From NCBI GenBank assembly GCA_003508835.1, contig PUFA01000092.1:3100001-3164000 (forward strand): a stretch of 64,000 bases of DNA, given 5' to 3'. The DNA comes from Eonycteris spelaea. Lineage: Eukaryota > Chordata > Mammalia > Chiroptera > Pteropodidae. The translations under genes were made by a program, and so were the position numbers. Below are positions 42,086 through 55,109 of the stretch, piece by piece (positions within the stretch are counted from its first letter, which is position 1; every line of letters starts with the position of its first letter). The notes below the pieces were generated by a model, which worked only from the letters and a program-made list of their open reading frames with translations, did not search any database and had not been told where the DNA came from.

Positions 42086-45000
42086 AAAAAATGAGAATGA
42101 TGTTAGAAACCAAAAGCTAGTTATGCTCACCGCTACTGGGTAATCATCACTTCTCCACTTCCTCAATGGTAGAACAGGGATATTGTTACCAACCTATAGA
42201 TATACACATATATCTATAAATATTTCTATACATATCTATATCTATACTGAACTATATATAAATTCATTTGATGTCTCCAATTTTGTCCATCCCCCTGCGG
42301 TTATCCATAACCTCCCATTCTAGCAGTGAGAAGCGTGACTTAATTGATCAACTCCAATATACATGTACATAGAGTTTTCGGAATTGTTATCCTTACTCCT
42401 GGAGAAACAATAGAAGAAGTTGCTATGTATAGTTCCTTTAGCCTTTAGTCTGAAAGTCTCCGCTGATTTCCAAAGTTAGTTCAGCACCTCTTTGCCTTAC
42501 CCTATTCAGTAAGGTTATTTCATATATTTGCAATACAGAGTTTGAGTCACTGGAATATGTGAAGGTGCTGTTGCTTTAACTAGAATTGGAAAAATCCAGG
42601 GAATGATATATTCTTTGCACATCAAGAGTTATAGTTTTATGTACGTTAAAGGTGCTTAATAGAAATTTGGGGATGTTTCAAATAGACTATCAAAAAATCA
42701 TGTCAACCATAAAATTGTAAATCAAAGGTATAATACAATGGTATTATATTTGCCTGGCATGCAAATGGTTGCAAATATTTTCTCCAGGTTTATGTTTGTC
42801 TTTTAAATTTGATTAAGATATAACTATACCTAATTATGTATTTACATTTATATTTAAACATATATTACATGTTTATAGGGAAATTAAAATATTTTTTTCT
42901 TTATATCTATCTAGTCCTCATTGGAATTTCAAAATTAAGTCATGTTCTGGGTGTTTTAAAATTTCATAGCAGAAAATTTTTTGAATGCCACTTAGCAAAT
43001 TTCTGGCAATATCTGTGTTTACTATCTAATGATGATAAAATTAACATTTTAGTAGTTACATATGCAGTATTTACATATGCAAAAGTGAAATTCAAAAACA
43101 GTCTGAAAGGACACAATCCTACTCACCATATAAGTGAAGGGACCCTTGGTAAGTTACTCCTATTTAAATACATCCTCAATTACCTAAAGTGAAGAAGAGA
43201 GCAATCTCATTTCTTAAATGACTTAGTCTTACTTCCTGAATGACTTTTTGAATAAACAAACATTTCAGAAGTAGTATACAAAAATTAAATAATATATTTA
43301 CATATTGGTATTAGACACAGGTTTTTTTTAGATAATTTATTTTATAAGCATTTATTTTGCATATAAGATATCCCTGCTTCTGTGCTTAGTTGAGTTATTC
43401 CTTTTTCAGTAGCTACTTTAGGTTTCATAATCATCAAAACATAAACAGGATATTTGAATGGATGCACAAGGCACTGTTGTTATCTCTTCTTTCCATTAGA
43501 GATGTCCTGCTTGGTCTACTGGCATATCACTTGATTTAAAGCTCCATTTTTCAGAATACTGAATTTCTAATAAAATAATATATCAAAGGTATAATATGTG
43601 GGTAGTATGTTAAAAAGTCCTAAATATATTATAAAATGAAAACTGAACTGATTCCTCACCAAGTTGCCCTTTAATTCACAGTGAAACTCTTGACATTATA
43701 GCTTAGCACCTTAATGAAGAGATAAGAGTTAAAATTCTCACAAAGGAGAAAATACACAAGAGTGAAAGAGGAAATGTTTGTTTTTTGTAGATACATACGA
43801 GAAAGTATGACAGGGATTACAGGCATGTTGTGCACAATTTTAACATGGATTCTCATCCAGAAAGAAGCAGAAGGAAATTTGAAGGGGAATTCCGTTTAAA
43901 TGATTCTCTCTATAGTTGTGATATTTTGTTACTACTTTACTTTCTGGAACATGGAAAATATGTATGAAAAGATAAGAAATTTTCACATAAGGCTAACTGC
44001 ACTAAAAAGAAATATATACTCCTCTATGGTTGATGTAAATACCTTTTAGGCCTCCTACTTTTTTTCTGGGCTTATCAGCCTACAAATAAACTCCAATTGG
44101 TAACTTTCCAACACAAATGATATGCAGGCAAAGTGAATCTTGTCCATTAAATATGCATACATTCAAATAAACATAAATATGCTTAATTTATCAATTAATA
44201 AATGAGTTACTCTTGTTACTTTCAGGAAGTACAAGTTAGCTAAATTTATACCATACTAATTTTCTTTAGTGCTTTATTTATTGTACACTTATTTTGCTTC
44301 ACATATTTAATAATTTCAAGTTATATCATCATGTATTACATTTCTTTTCAAGAAACTACAGATAAGAACTATGGTAGGTATAAAACAAGGCAATATGCAA
44401 GCAGTAGAAGTATTTCTTAGTGTACTCTCCAATTTTCCTAATGGCTATAAGTATGAAATATATGAAGATTACATTTTTTTTGGGGGGGGGTCATAATATA
44501 GCCACTAAAAGAAAGAAGAAAAGGCTTTATTTTCATCTATTGCTAAAGGTTTAAACTCGGGCTCTTCCACAATACCAGAATAAGAATTAATCTCACAGAC
44601 ATGGAGGTTATTAAAAAACAAAACTGAAAGGAGAAAATTGCAATTATTTTTCCCTAAAGATTTTCATCCAACTTACAAATACATATACATGTATACCACA
44701 CATATTTTACACACACACAGATCTGACCACAGGAAACTATCTGATGGTAAATGTGGTGGCGAGTATTATGTTAAAGGGACACACTTATTATTTTAATCAG
44801 AACAGTGGCTAGTTCTCCTGTGGAAGAGACAGTTTACCAATTGATTGAAACTGTCAATTAATATTAATGAAAAGAAAATAATAATACTGTATGACTTATT
44901 TTTAAAGATCAAATTAAAGTTTTTTTGCCACAACTGCTATCTAGCTAAATATATCGGAGTTGAATTTTAAATGATTAACCATAGGGGATCTGTAAAAAAG

Positions 45001-46059
45001 TTATCCAGTAAAAGTAAATGATGGCTATGAAGACTGCTGAAATGCTCATAATCAAATGCTAAATTAAAATCAGTTTCCACTTAAATCTCAACTATGTAAA
45101 ATTATATAAGATTAAAAAAACTAAAAATGCTGAGTAGCTGTCCCTGGGAACTGATTTGTACTATTTCTTCATCCTTTTCTGAGTTTTTCAAGCTTTCTAT
45201 AGTCAGCCAGTAATCTTTCAATAATCAGTAAAACATAAATGTTATTATTTTAATAGCTTTATTTATCAAACTAAATTCTCTTGCCCACACATTATCCTGG
45301 CTCTAATAATTATGTTTTAAAAGTGAGTCCCTTTCTGCAGAAATCCTGACAACTGCAAACAAGTCTGCTAATGATTTATAAATAACCCCGGGAAATTACC
45401 TCCATCTTACAAACAGCACAGCACCATGTTCTTTTCGCTTTAACTTGTAATAGCAAATTTGCCCTGTGACTCAATAGACTATTTTAATTAATACTGCTTT
45501 CATTCTAATAATATTTTTCTGCTTTGGTTAAATTCAGAACAACTGCTGTGTTAAAAAAAAAAAAATGAAGAGGAATCTGAATGTGAGTTTTTTCGTCCTG
45601 AAAGAGGATTTCTGTTTCCTCTGCAATGTTGTGAACATGCTCATTCCTCACCTGGGAAACAGAGCAATGTTGGGCCAGCTGTCATTCTATAGCCCAAATC
45701 ATAATGATGGTGTTGCTTCAGCAAGGACAGAGCTAGGCTGTGTTGGAAGAGAAGTCAACTCTGACAAAAATATAGCCACATAAAGAAAAAGTACCAAAAA
45801 ATATCGAAGCAGTCTTTGAATTGGAGCTATCATGAAATTAATCTGATTGACCAGGTACATAATGTTTAACATGATTCAAAGGAGCGCAATAAATATTTGT
45901 CAAATAATTATGAAGTGTGACCGTAAAGCAATAAGGCAGGTCCTGTAGGTTGCCATTTTATTTTATAGTCATGGTTTTCATATAATTTTATAGTTGCTAT
46001 AATAGGGATCTCTAAAAACAAGTGACGTCCTGTCTAATTATAAAGCCATTAATTTTTGC
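42086..46059. other. Long unassigned stretch
   Basis: No supported gene. Low-complexity TA/TATC DNA lies at 42195-42260, a short L1-like phrase near 42770-42820, and a T8G9 junction at 44474-44490. The 118-codon frame at 42836-43192 (+) is rich in Tyr/Leu/Phe/Ile as expected from AT-rich DNA and has no recognisable domain. The block at 45340-45960 is repeat-poor and is treated in the findings. Confidence 0.45.
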
Positions 46060-46300
46060 AGTGTAAAAACATGAATTTGGGAGTCAAATAGAACTGGATT
46101 CCAGTCCTTGCTCTTGTACTGTGACCTATGTTGTTGAACAAGTAACATAATATCTATAAGCCTCAGTGTCTTCCTTTGTAAAATGGGAAAAAATAAAGCC
46201 TAAATAAAAATCTCACAGTTTTAATGAGAATTCAATGAAATAATATCTCAGTATCTGGGATATATTAGGTGCTCAATAGATACTACCTAATATTATTCTT
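46060..46300 (+). mobile_element. MIR SINE
   Basis: Sense MIR: TTTGGGAGTCAAATAGAACT, GGATTCCAGTCCTTGCTCTT, ACTGTGACCTATGTTGTTGA, CCTCAGTGTCTTCCTTTGTA, AAATGGGAAAAAATAAAGCC, then GGTGCTCAATAGATACTACC. Nearly full length. Confidence 0.88.
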
Positions 46301-46344
46301 GAAATAAATTCATTTTATGCTGTTGAGAGCCAGCATCTTAAGAA

Positions 46345-46585
46345 ACAATAGTGGTTAAGCATTTGGGATCTGAAGTTAGACAATCCTGGTTTCAAGTCCT
46401 CACTAGGTCTTATTAGTTTTGTGATCAAGTTACTGAGCTCCCTTAAGGCTGTTTCTGTATCTGCAAAATAATGATAAAAGAATTTACCTCACAGAATTGT
46501 TTTAGAAATTCATTTAGAGAATTCATATAAAATACATGGTAGAGGCCAGAATTTACTAGGTGTTCATAAATATTAGTTATTGAAG
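46345..46585 (+). mobile_element. MIR SINE
   Basis: A second sense MIR 45 bp after the previous one: ATAGTGGTTAAGCATTTGGG, ATCTGAAGTTAGACAATCCT, GGTTTCAAGTCCTCACTAGG, ATCTGCAAAATAATGATAAA, TTTACCTCACAGAATTGTTT, then GGTGTTCATAAATATTAGTT. Confidence 0.87.
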
Positions 46586-46834
46586 CTCTAATTGGCAAGG
46601 CCCAGCTGATGGCGATGTGGATTTGCCTCTGACTCCCAGATGGATTTTCTAAAACCTTTGTTTAGCTAGAATCTCATGTGTGAGCATCTGGGTGAGAGCC
46701 TTGTTCACCTATATGCCTTATTATTCATAACTGGGCTTCTGTAGAGTTAATCAATGTCTTCTCTTCACCCTTTCCTGACATTGTCTTTCAGTGCATCAAA
46801 CAGCTACTGCCCTGCTGAATATACCCCATTCACA

Positions 46835-46990
46835 TTTATTTAGTGTTTTAGTCCCTGCGAGACAGATATCTCCAGTTCCACTTTACAGATATGTAAACTG
46901 AGACTTTGAAGGAAGGAAAAAGATGAAGGATAAAGTCAGGTCACCGTTACTGTACCAGGCTATCACTCAAAAGATGTCCACAATGATCAA
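46835..46990 (-). mobile_element. MIR SINE fragment
   Basis: Antisense: CATTTATTTAGTGTTTTAGT, TCCACTTTACAGATATGTAA, ACTGAGACTTTGAAGGAAGG, then AGTCAGGTCACCGTTACTGT. Divergent. Confidence 0.58.
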
Positions 46991-47279
46991 TCAAGACTCC
47001 TGAAAATGTAATATATTTCATGACTCAGTGGAATCTCCAGCCTCTATTTCTCCCCGATCTGCCCTTAGTAATATCTATAAAACGTTAAGATACATTGTTT
47101 CTTGTCATTATATCTACCCCACAATAATTGTGTACCATGTTAAAAAAGAGCCTAAACCTTTGAATTAGCGAAGGCAATAATTTAAAGGAGTTCATTTTCA
47201 TTATAAAACGATGCCTCCGTTTACAAAAGATTTGTAATGAAGATACTGTGTTTTTAATATCAAAGTCCACTCATTCATT

Positions 47280-48125
47280 GCTGGTATATAGGAAAGCAGC
47301 TGAGTTTTCAAGTTTGTATACTGTGAGCTTTCTGTAAGTGATTATTAGTTACCGGAGTTTTTTGTGTCAATTCTTTGACTTTTTTTTATACATAATAATG
47401 TCATCTGTGAAAAAGACAATTTTATTTCTTCCTTTCCAATATGTATAACTTTATTCCTTTTCCTTTTTTTGTCTCATTGTACTAGCTAGGACTCCCTGTA
47501 GTATGTTGAAAAGGCATGGTGAGAAAGAGCATCTTTGCCTGGTTCATGACCTAGAAGGAAAGGTATCCAGTTCCTCTTCACAGAGTATGTTAGCTATAGT
47601 TATTTTGTAGGTACACTTTATCAACTTGAAGCAGTTGTGCTCTATCCCTAGAGTGCTGAGAAGTTTGTTTTATTTTAAATATATTTTGGATTTTGTCAAA
47701 TGCATTTTTTCTGTTAATTGATATGATCATTGATTTTTCTTCTTCAGTCTTTGATGTGGTGGAGTATATTGATTTATTTTTGTTGAACCAGAGTTACATG
47801 CCAGATATAAGTCTCACATGGTTGTAGTATATAATTTTTAAAATACATTTTTACAATTCATTTGCTAATTTTTGAGGATTTTTTGCATCTATGTTTATGA
47901 GAAATATTGGTTTGTAGTTTTCCTTTTTTGTAATATATTTACCTGGTTTTAGTGTTAGGGTAATACTAACTTCATGCAATGAGTTAGCAAGTGTTTCTAG
48001 TTTTTATTTTCTGGAAAGATTTTGAAAACTTGGTAGAATTTCTTCCATAAATATTTGATAGAAATCATCAGTTAAACCTATGAGCCTGGTGCTTTTTATT
48101 TAAGGTTTTAAAATTATAATTAAAA
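47280..48125 (-). mobile_element. L1 LINE: decayed ORF2 (RT region)
   Basis: Antisense ORF2: GCTGGTATATAGGAAAGCAG, TAATGTCATCTGTGAAAAAG, TTATTTCTTCCTTTCCAATA, AGTATGTTGAAAAGGCATGG, GAGCATCTTTGCCTGGTTCA, TTGGATTTTGTCAAATGCAT, then TTTTTGCATCTATGTTTATG and GAGAAATATTGGTTTGTAGT. It spans the region around the catalytic FADD motif and upstream, with many frame breaks. No functional protein. Confidence 0.87.
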
Positions 48126-49265
48126 TTTAATAGATATTATTTATATTGTTTATTCTTTTTTTACTATAGATTTTACAATATATGTTTATAATTAATCTAC
48201 TTTACTCCTAAATAACACTATTTTGCTTCACAGTACCATATAACAAAGTATAATTCCTCCCTCCCATCCAACGTTGCTGTCAATCCTGTCACTTATATAT
48301 ATGCCATGATCACCCAGTATATTTTTATTATTACTTTGAACATCTTTTATAGCAATTAAAATTTAAAAAAGAAAAGATTTTATTTTTCCATTATTCTTTT
48401 CTTCTCTGGTGCTCTTTCTTTATTTGAATCTGTGTTTCTGACATATAATTTTTCTTACATTTGAAGAACTTCATATTTCCCTCAATTTTTATTTATCTGA
48501 GAAAGTATTTCTTCTTTACTTTTGAAGAGTAATTTCATGGGATATACAATAAGTTTGTGTGCTTTTTCTCTTCTTTCCCCAACATTTTAAATATTTCATT
48601 CCATCCTCTATTTCATTGCATGGTTTCTAACAGCAGTCAGTGTAATTCTCATTATTATTTCACTATAAGTAAGATTTTTTTTTCCCTTCTGGCTACTTTC
48701 AGAATTTCTCTTTGTCTGTTTTTTTTTGTGTTTGTTTTCAATTTGAATATAATGTCTATGCATAGATTATTGATATTTATACTGTTTAGTGTTCTCTGAC
48801 CTCTTGGATCTGTGTTTTGGTAACTGTCATAAATTTTGAAATCTCTAGACCATTATAACTTCAAATACTTCTTCTCCTTCCAGAATTCCAATTATACTTT
48901 TGAAGTTGTTTCCAGTTCTTGAAATTCCCCTTAAAAAAAAAAAAGTTTTCCTCTTTGCACTTCAGTCTGGGCAATTTCTACTAACATCATCAAGCTCACG
49001 TATTTTTCCTCAACTGTATTAAGTCTACTAATGAATTCTATAAGACATTCTTTATTTCTGCTACTGTGTTTCTTTGGGTCTTCTCTCATTCTTAATTACC
49101 AATCTGTTCTTTCATGTTGTCTACTTTTTTCACTATAGCCCTTAATATGGTAATCATAATTAATTTAAATTCCCTGAATGATAATTCTAAAAATCTGTGT
49201 TATATCTGAGTCTTTTCCCAATGTTTGCTTTGTCTCCTCAGGTTATTTTCTCACGGACTTTTAGC
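48126..49265 (-). mobile_element. Probable old L1M-family segment
   Basis: Phrases such as TTCATTGCATGGTTTCTAAC, TTCTGGCTACTTTCAGAATT, CTCTTTGTCTGTTTTTTTTT, TTCAAATACTTCTTCTCCTT and TGATAATTCTAAAAATCTGT with GTTATATCTGAGTCTTTTCC resemble the antisense of an ancient L1M segment. It abuts the ORF2 piece at 48125. The frame at 48557-48799 (+) inside it is not a gene. Confidence 0.5.
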
Positions 49266-49269
49266 ATAT

Positions 49270-49880
49270 GTATTAGTCAGGGTTCTCCAAAGAAAAAGAA
49301 CCAACACTGTCTGGTTGTCTGGCTCTCTGTCTATCTGTCTGTCTGTCTGTCTGTCTATCATCCATCTATCTATCTATCTCTATCTATCTATCTACCTATC
49401 TATCAAGTATCTATCTAGAGAAAGGTTCATAACAAAGAATTGGCTCATATGGTTATAGATGCCAAAACATATCAATATCTGCAATCAGCAAGCTAGAAAC
49501 CCAAGAAAACTGCTGGTGTAGTTCTAGTCCCAGTGTGCAGGCCTGAAAACCAGGAGAGCTACTAGTGTATAGCCCCAAATCTGATCTCAACAGCCAAAAA
49601 AACGCTGGTATTTCAGTTGAGTCTGAAAGCAGAAAAAGGTTCATGTCCCAACTAAGGCAGTCAGGCAGAAGGAATTCTCTCTTAGTCTTTGAGGTCTATT
49701 AATCTCTTCGACTGATTGGATGAGGCCCACACACATTAGGGATGGCAATCTATTTCACTCAGTCTACCAATTCATTTATTCTCATCTAAAAACACCTTCA
49801 CAGATAGAATAATGTTTTACTAAATATCTACCACCCTTTCGCCTACTCAAGTCGACACATTAACCACCATCACAGCATAC
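49270..49880 (-). mobile_element. Mammal-wide LTR-like repeat with internal microsatellite
   Basis: GTATTAGTCAGGGTTCTCCA at the left, AAAGAATTGGCTCATATGGT, a GGCAGTCAGGCAGAAGGAAT-like region (about 49655), GACTGATTGGATGAGGCCCA, CACACACATTAGGGATGGCA, then TCAAGTCGACACATTAACCA. I recognise this as a common mammalian interspersed repeat but not its official name. The polyA-side is the left end, so its sense is minus. The open frames at 49197-49458 and 49453-49644 are inside it. Confidence 0.65.
49326..49404. repeat. (TCTG)n(TCTA)n compound microsatellite
   Basis: TCTG units are followed by TCTA units with a few interruptions, inside the repeat above. Confidence 0.95.
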
Positions 49881-50744
49881 CTCATAATTTTTTGCTGAAA
49901 GCTGGTAACAATGTATTCAATAATAGAAACTGAGGTAAATAGGCATTAGTGTGAAATTCTATGTTAATTTGTCTAGAAGTAGGGTTATGTCTAATGTTTG
50001 CTGTAGTTGAAGGCCCCATAGATTTACGGACCTCCAGTGTCATTAATTTTGTCTCCTCTTTGTCTTTTGGTGTCTCTTAAAAACTCCTTAAATTGAGTCT
50101 GTGTCCTAGAGTTCTTTTGACTGTAATACAGTTATTATTCTGAAGCCTTTTTTGATGTGGTGGTAAGACATTAGATGAGGGAAGGAGAAATGTTCTATAA
50201 CCTTATGAATTAAATCTCAGTATTTTAGTGGGCCTGTATCTCTGACCTGTGACCTTCATATCCATTTCTTATTTTTTTCCTCCTGTCCTTAGGGGAGATA
50301 GGGAAGCTAGAGCCTCATGTGGTTCATTTCCCTTCCTCGGGGTAGATAAGATCCTGGTAAATTTGTTTCTCTTGAAGAGAAGTTCTTTGTCATGCTCTGG
50401 ACTACTTCCAAATGGTTACGTTTCCCCTACCCCTGCTAGACACATGAGAGGGTTTCTCTCTGATCTTCACTATGAGAACCTAGTAAGTTTCCAGCAAGTA
50501 AAACCCATGAAACTGTGTGTGTTGGGGGGGGGGTCCCTATGATTATAGCCCCCTGGAGTTTCTACTTTTATGCTACTTAGTCCAGACTAAACCTCCAGCA
50601 ATTTGTCAAAATTACTCTGTATTCCGGCCACTTTATGGCTACAATGTCTTCTGCTCTAGAAAAAAATTATGGTCTATTTAGAAGATAAATACTAAGTCAG
50701 GCTCCGATGTACTTTTTTTTGGACATACTTATGAGAATCATCAG
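49881..50744. other. Unassigned stretch
   Basis: No gene or confident repeat. The 97-codon frame at 50249-50542 (+) ends near a G10 run (50524-50533) and shows no domain. Confidence 0.45.
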
Positions 50745-51190
50745 TGATTAGTTGGTATTGAAAGCCATGAGACTAATGAGATCACCAAAACTGATGTGTG
50801 TGGGGGAGGGGGGAGGGAGGGAGGAATAAGGGGAATCAAGCACTAAGCCAGAGGCAGTAAAACAGTGAGCATTCAGGAGGATGAGGAGTATAATGTAAAG
50901 GAGACTGAGATGGAAACAAGTGGTGTGAAGAATATTAGGAGAGTGTCATTTCCTGAAAGCCACGTGAAGAAATAATCTGAGGAGGGAATTCTCAGGTAGA
51001 TCAAATGCTGCTAATAGGCTAGGTCAGATGAGAACCAGAAAAGGCGATTGCTTGATTCAGCAACACTGAAGTCATTAGTGATCTTGACAAAAGGCATTTT
51101 AGTAAAGAGATGGAGGGAAAAGTCAATTAGAGCAGAATCAAGAGAACATGGAAGAAATATAAATACCAAATACAGATCATTCTTATTATA
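50745..51190 (-). mobile_element. L2 LINE ORF2 region
   Basis: Antisense L2: ATTGAAAGCCATGAGACTAA with TGAGATCACC, GAAAGCCACGTGAAGAAATA, AGATCAAATGCTGCTAATAG, GCTAGGTCAGATGAGAACCA, then GAAGTCATTAGTGATCTTGA and CAAAAGGCATTTTAGTAAAG. These match, in order, the long antisense L2 ORF segment near the RT domain. A GGGAGGGAGGGAGGAA run (50806-50825) replaces the part that would encode the conserved RT 'VPQGSVLG' box. Confidence 0.82.
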
Positions 51191-51754
51191 ATAGTATTTT
51201 CTTCTACTTCTAATGTTCATCTGGGAATTTGTCAGTTCTCTTTAGCTGATCAACTGGCCTGATTAAAGTGGTGAGTGAGCCGATGGTGGATATGTACTTC
51301 CTCTTCAAGTCTTCTCTCTCTTTAGGGGAATTTCTGCACCTAAGAGCTGCTTTTCATAACTAGCCTTCTACTCACTCAGCTGGCTTCCTCTCCTTGACTG
51401 TGTCCCTGTGTCTCTTATGGAGGAGATAGCCTGCTGCCTCAGGAGACCGTCCAGTATTTCCAAGTCTCTTAGGATTGCCTTCATTTGCTTTCAGGAATAT
51501 GGTACTACTTTCTCCACAAGAGGTAACAGTTCTCCTCAATAGCTTATTTTGAGTCATATCTGCAATCTGGAAATTCTTTGGAATAGGTAGCATACTAATG
51601 TCATTCTCTACCTATTTTCATATATTTTTCTACTAGCTTTAATAATTTTTTGCTCATTTTGGTTTAATTTGTAGGAGGAATGTAAAGACAGGATGATCAT
51701 CTATGACTACAACATTCCTGTAAGTCGGGCTCTATTAAATCATATTTCAGTTAC
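51191..51754. other. Unassigned stretch
   Basis: No gene or recognised repeat; the minus frame at 51372-51593 has no recognisable domain. Confidence 0.45.
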
Positions 51755-51885
51755 ACACCAACTGACGGATCTTGGGTAAGTTACTAAACTTCTCTTCCTT
51801 ATCTATAAACTAATTGATGACACATGAAACATCACTGTGAAAATTTTCAATGCTTGACACAAGCTAAACTCTAATTTTCTGCCAT
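51755..51885 (+). mobile_element. MIR SINE fragment
   Basis: GGATCTTGGGTAAGTTACTA, AACTTCTCTTCCTTATCTAT and AAACTAATTGATGACACATG match the MIR core ('accttgggcaagttacttaacctctctgtgcctcagtttcctcatctgtaaa'). Confidence 0.68.
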
Positions 51886-52884
51886 TTTGAAAGTACACAA
51901 GGCTCTTCAGATGTATGAGCATCCCTACTTGTTTGTTATTGGCAACCCTAAAGGTATCTTTAAACACTGGGAGCAGACAGGTTGATTAAACATATGAGGC
52001 GAAAACAATAAAAACAAACAAAAAATCATTTTTCTCCTTTCGGAGAAGTATTGGGATGAGGTACAAAGAAGTACATATTATTGCCAAGCTTAAAACAAAA
52101 AACAAAAAACAGTTCTAGGGAAAAAAATACAAAATTTTTCTATAAATAGGACACATTACAGAATCACGTTATGAAGATTAAAAGCACGATAACAGAGCAC
52201 CAAGGGGCATACTGCTCTTGGATTCTGCGATTAAAGGAAACATTGCAGTGTACTCCCCAAAATTAGAATGCTTTCAATGTCCTTAGGCATATGGCAGGAT
52301 AATGTAAGGTCACAAACTTGAAAGATATAATCATCACTGGATCCAATTCTTCATGCTGGCTACAATGTAGTTGTTTTTCCTTTAAGAGCTGTTCAAATTC
52401 ATGAAATTAATAAGAAAAGCCAAGTATTTAAATCATCCTATTTTACAAATTATTTTGCAACTTTGCAGAGAATGTAGAATACTAGAAAGATCTCTAAGCA
52501 AAATAGAGAATTTTAGAAAAACAAAAATTTGTGCTTCTTATTTTTAAATTTTAAAACACTAAATGATTAAAAAAGAACTGATTTCTATTTTATTTAATCT
52601 ATTAATTCATTTTCTAATATAGGAAAATAATTTTGCTTTTAACATCAGCAATATCAAATAATTTTAAAACTGAAAACAAAAATATGGTTTCTCTAGTTAA
52701 AAATATTAGCATACCATGGAACATGAGTATAATTTTAAAGAATAATTTCACTTTTAAAGTTTCAAAATAGAGACCACAAAGGAATACTAGGTGCTGTAGG
52801 TGATAAAAAAAAAATTTAAATAAAAAAAATAAAGTTTCAAAATATCTGAAAAGGAAATGTAGGGAAAGTATGGAGATTTCATTC
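51886..52884. other. Unassigned AT-rich stretch
   Basis: A-rich low complexity at 52090-52140 and 52804-52830; otherwise nothing recognised. The minus frame at 52614-52901 is Phe/Leu-rich and looks like a chance product of AT-rich DNA. Confidence 0.5.
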
Positions 52885-53200
52885 ATTACTTTATTCACCA
52901 AACATTTATTGATGGCTACTCTCTACAAGTTCCTAAATATAAAACACTTACTATCTTCTAGAAAAGCCAGTAAATAAACAGATAATAAGACCATTTAAAA
53001 ATTGCTATCACAGAGGAAATGGCTGGAGACTGGACAAGTAAAGGAGTCTAATTGTGAGTATATAGAAATGGCTTTCCAGATATCTGAGCTGCATATTAAA
53101 TGCGAAGGATATGGAAAGGACATTACAGAGAAGTTGTTTTTGCAAAACTTTGAAGGCGGGGAAATTGGGCATGGTTGGAATAAGGAGTAAAAAGAGAGAA
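52885..53200 (-). mobile_element. L2 LINE 3' region
   Basis: Antisense L2 tail and upstream: TTCATTACTTTATTCACCAA, ACATTTATTGATGGCTACTC, AGTAAATAAACAGATAATAA, then a GAAATGGCTTTCCAGATATC phrase and TATTAAATGCGAAGGATATG. The tail is clear, the rest is decayed. Four overlapping open frames here (53002-53273, both strands) are not genes. Confidence 0.6.
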
Positions 53201-55050
53201 TGGTAGTATTTAAGGCTATATAAATAGGTATAACCTTGATCAAGAAAAAATGTCTTTTGTTGCAAGGAGTCATTGTTGAATCCTTGACAGTTAACTTGTC
53301 AGTGTTTGATTACTGAGATAGCTGCTTCTCGGAGAAATATGGCCTTCTTAGGGTAAACTAGCCTAATAACTGCTGATGGGTCAATATAAGAACCTAAAGG
53401 TGATGATATAATTCATCAGCATCACAAAACTAATGACCTTGACAAGATTCAGAATAGATGTCTTGAACAAAGTTAGATGGAGCCGACTGTTGAACCTAGA
53501 AGAATCTCTAGGCTGTTTTGAGTGCCTACCTGTAGTTGCTAACCATGAAAATACAAGCTGTATAAAGGTGTGCACTGTAGGCAGAGGTTAAAGAAATATC
53601 TTTAAATTATAAAAATCTAAATCCTTACTATTAAAAACTCTTTTCCAAGTTTAATTGGGGAAGATGAGCTTTAATCAGTGCGTAGGGAGCTGGGTCCTCA
53701 GAATTCAGGAGCAAAGTCAAAAAATGTCACCCTATGATATTGAATGTGTCATTTTCCTAAAACATATGTGTTAATCCTTTTCCAGAGGTAAGCCATGGAA
53801 GAAATGGTTTTCTGAATCTCTGCTGATAATACTAATGTGGTTATAATACTATCAAGAGAATAATCTGTCTCCCAAAACTCATCAAGTAATTAATGTAAGG
53901 TAAGCAGGAGAGTAATGAGTTGTAACATGTGTGAAAAATTTGTTTCAGGACACTAAAATGGCAGCTTAAATACATATAATGTTAGAAATAAATGTATGTT
54001 AAATAAAAGTCTTCAAAGTAGGGTGTATGCATCCCATGCAGTCCACAAAATGGCCAACAGATCCATGTGGAAGTTAAACAAAATATTCTCACTTTTAAAC
54101 ATACATACATTTCTATATACATACATATATGTGCATATGTAGTCACACATGTTTGTTTTTATCTGAAAAAAAAATACTAACTATACTACCATTTAATGTA
54201 GAGATTTATACTGACTTCTTAATTGGCCCAAGGTTAATTAGCTGCCACCCTCTGGGAAGAGATATCTTCCAGAAATACTTATATGAAGGCATTGGCAGTT
54301 AGACTTTCAACTTCTCTTTCATCATCACGTTTCTGTTTACACCTACAGAATCATTCAAAGCAGACAAAAGACAAAACTGTTCAAAGATTTGGAAATATTC
54401 ATTCAGGAAGCTGCAAACCATCTGACGTATGGTAATGTAGGGAGATTGTGGATGAGGAGATAAAGTGGTAATCTAATTATAAATTGTGATATTGATATTA
54501 AAGCATAATCAATTCCCCCAATTTTACCCATCTCTCCATTCAGGAAGCTAAGGGTTCTATGCTCATTGTTTTGGTGGAGGGATATGGCATAGATGAAAGT
54601 AGGACAGAACCTATAAGTTCTTGAAACTTTTATTTCTAGAAACAAGATGCATCAAAATTAGGGGAAAGATTACTGATATAAACAATATGTCTTGAGAGAA
54701 GCAGAAGGGAGCATGAGGCTCCCATCTACATGCCTGAAGACTAAAAAGAGGTCCCTTAAACTGTGAACTATGAAGTTAGAAGGTGGGAAAGAGAGATGGG
54801 GGTGTGAGTATGGGAGGAAGAAGGAGGGAGAGAAAAGTTGGGGGCAGGGGAGATGTGTGTGTTGGTGGGTCTTGCCAACAGGGCAGCCTTCTGGCAGTTC
54901 TGAGGGCATGTAGCAAGTCATCAGAGAGAAATGTGTGGTATGTTTAGGAAATGAAGCCCTGTATAATTTCTCCGAAGTATTCTGTATTCCATGTGGCATA
55001 GAATAATGTCAAGTGACTGAACCTGGAGTAGCCAAGCCACTTGGAGTGAT
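53201..55050. other. Unassigned stretch
   Basis: No gene. A purine-rich tract (GGGAGGAAGAAGGAGGGAGA and similar) runs from about 54785 to 54865, and a TATG/CATA low-complexity patch lies at 54100-54145. Minus frames at 54403-54645 and 54670-54999 are unrecognised; the latter is the complement of the purine-rich tract. Confidence 0.45.
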
Positions 55051-55051
55051 A

Positions 55052-55107
<56 letters not shown>
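55051..55107. repeat. (CA)n microsatellite
   Basis: ACACACACCA followed by an uninterrupted (CA)24 from 55060. It explains the valine/cysteine run of the minus frame at 54921-55118, which is not a gene. Confidence 0.97.

Positions 55108-55109
<2 letters not shown>

Noticed and set aside
42836..43192. 118-codon plus-strand frame
   Set aside because: The residue content (Tyr, Leu, Phe, Ile, Lys) is what AT-rich non-coding DNA gives, and nothing resembles a known family or a splice-site-bounded exon.
49197..49458. Two overlapping frames with Tyr/Leu/Ser repeats
   Set aside because: They translate the TCTG/TCTA microsatellite inside a known interspersed repeat.
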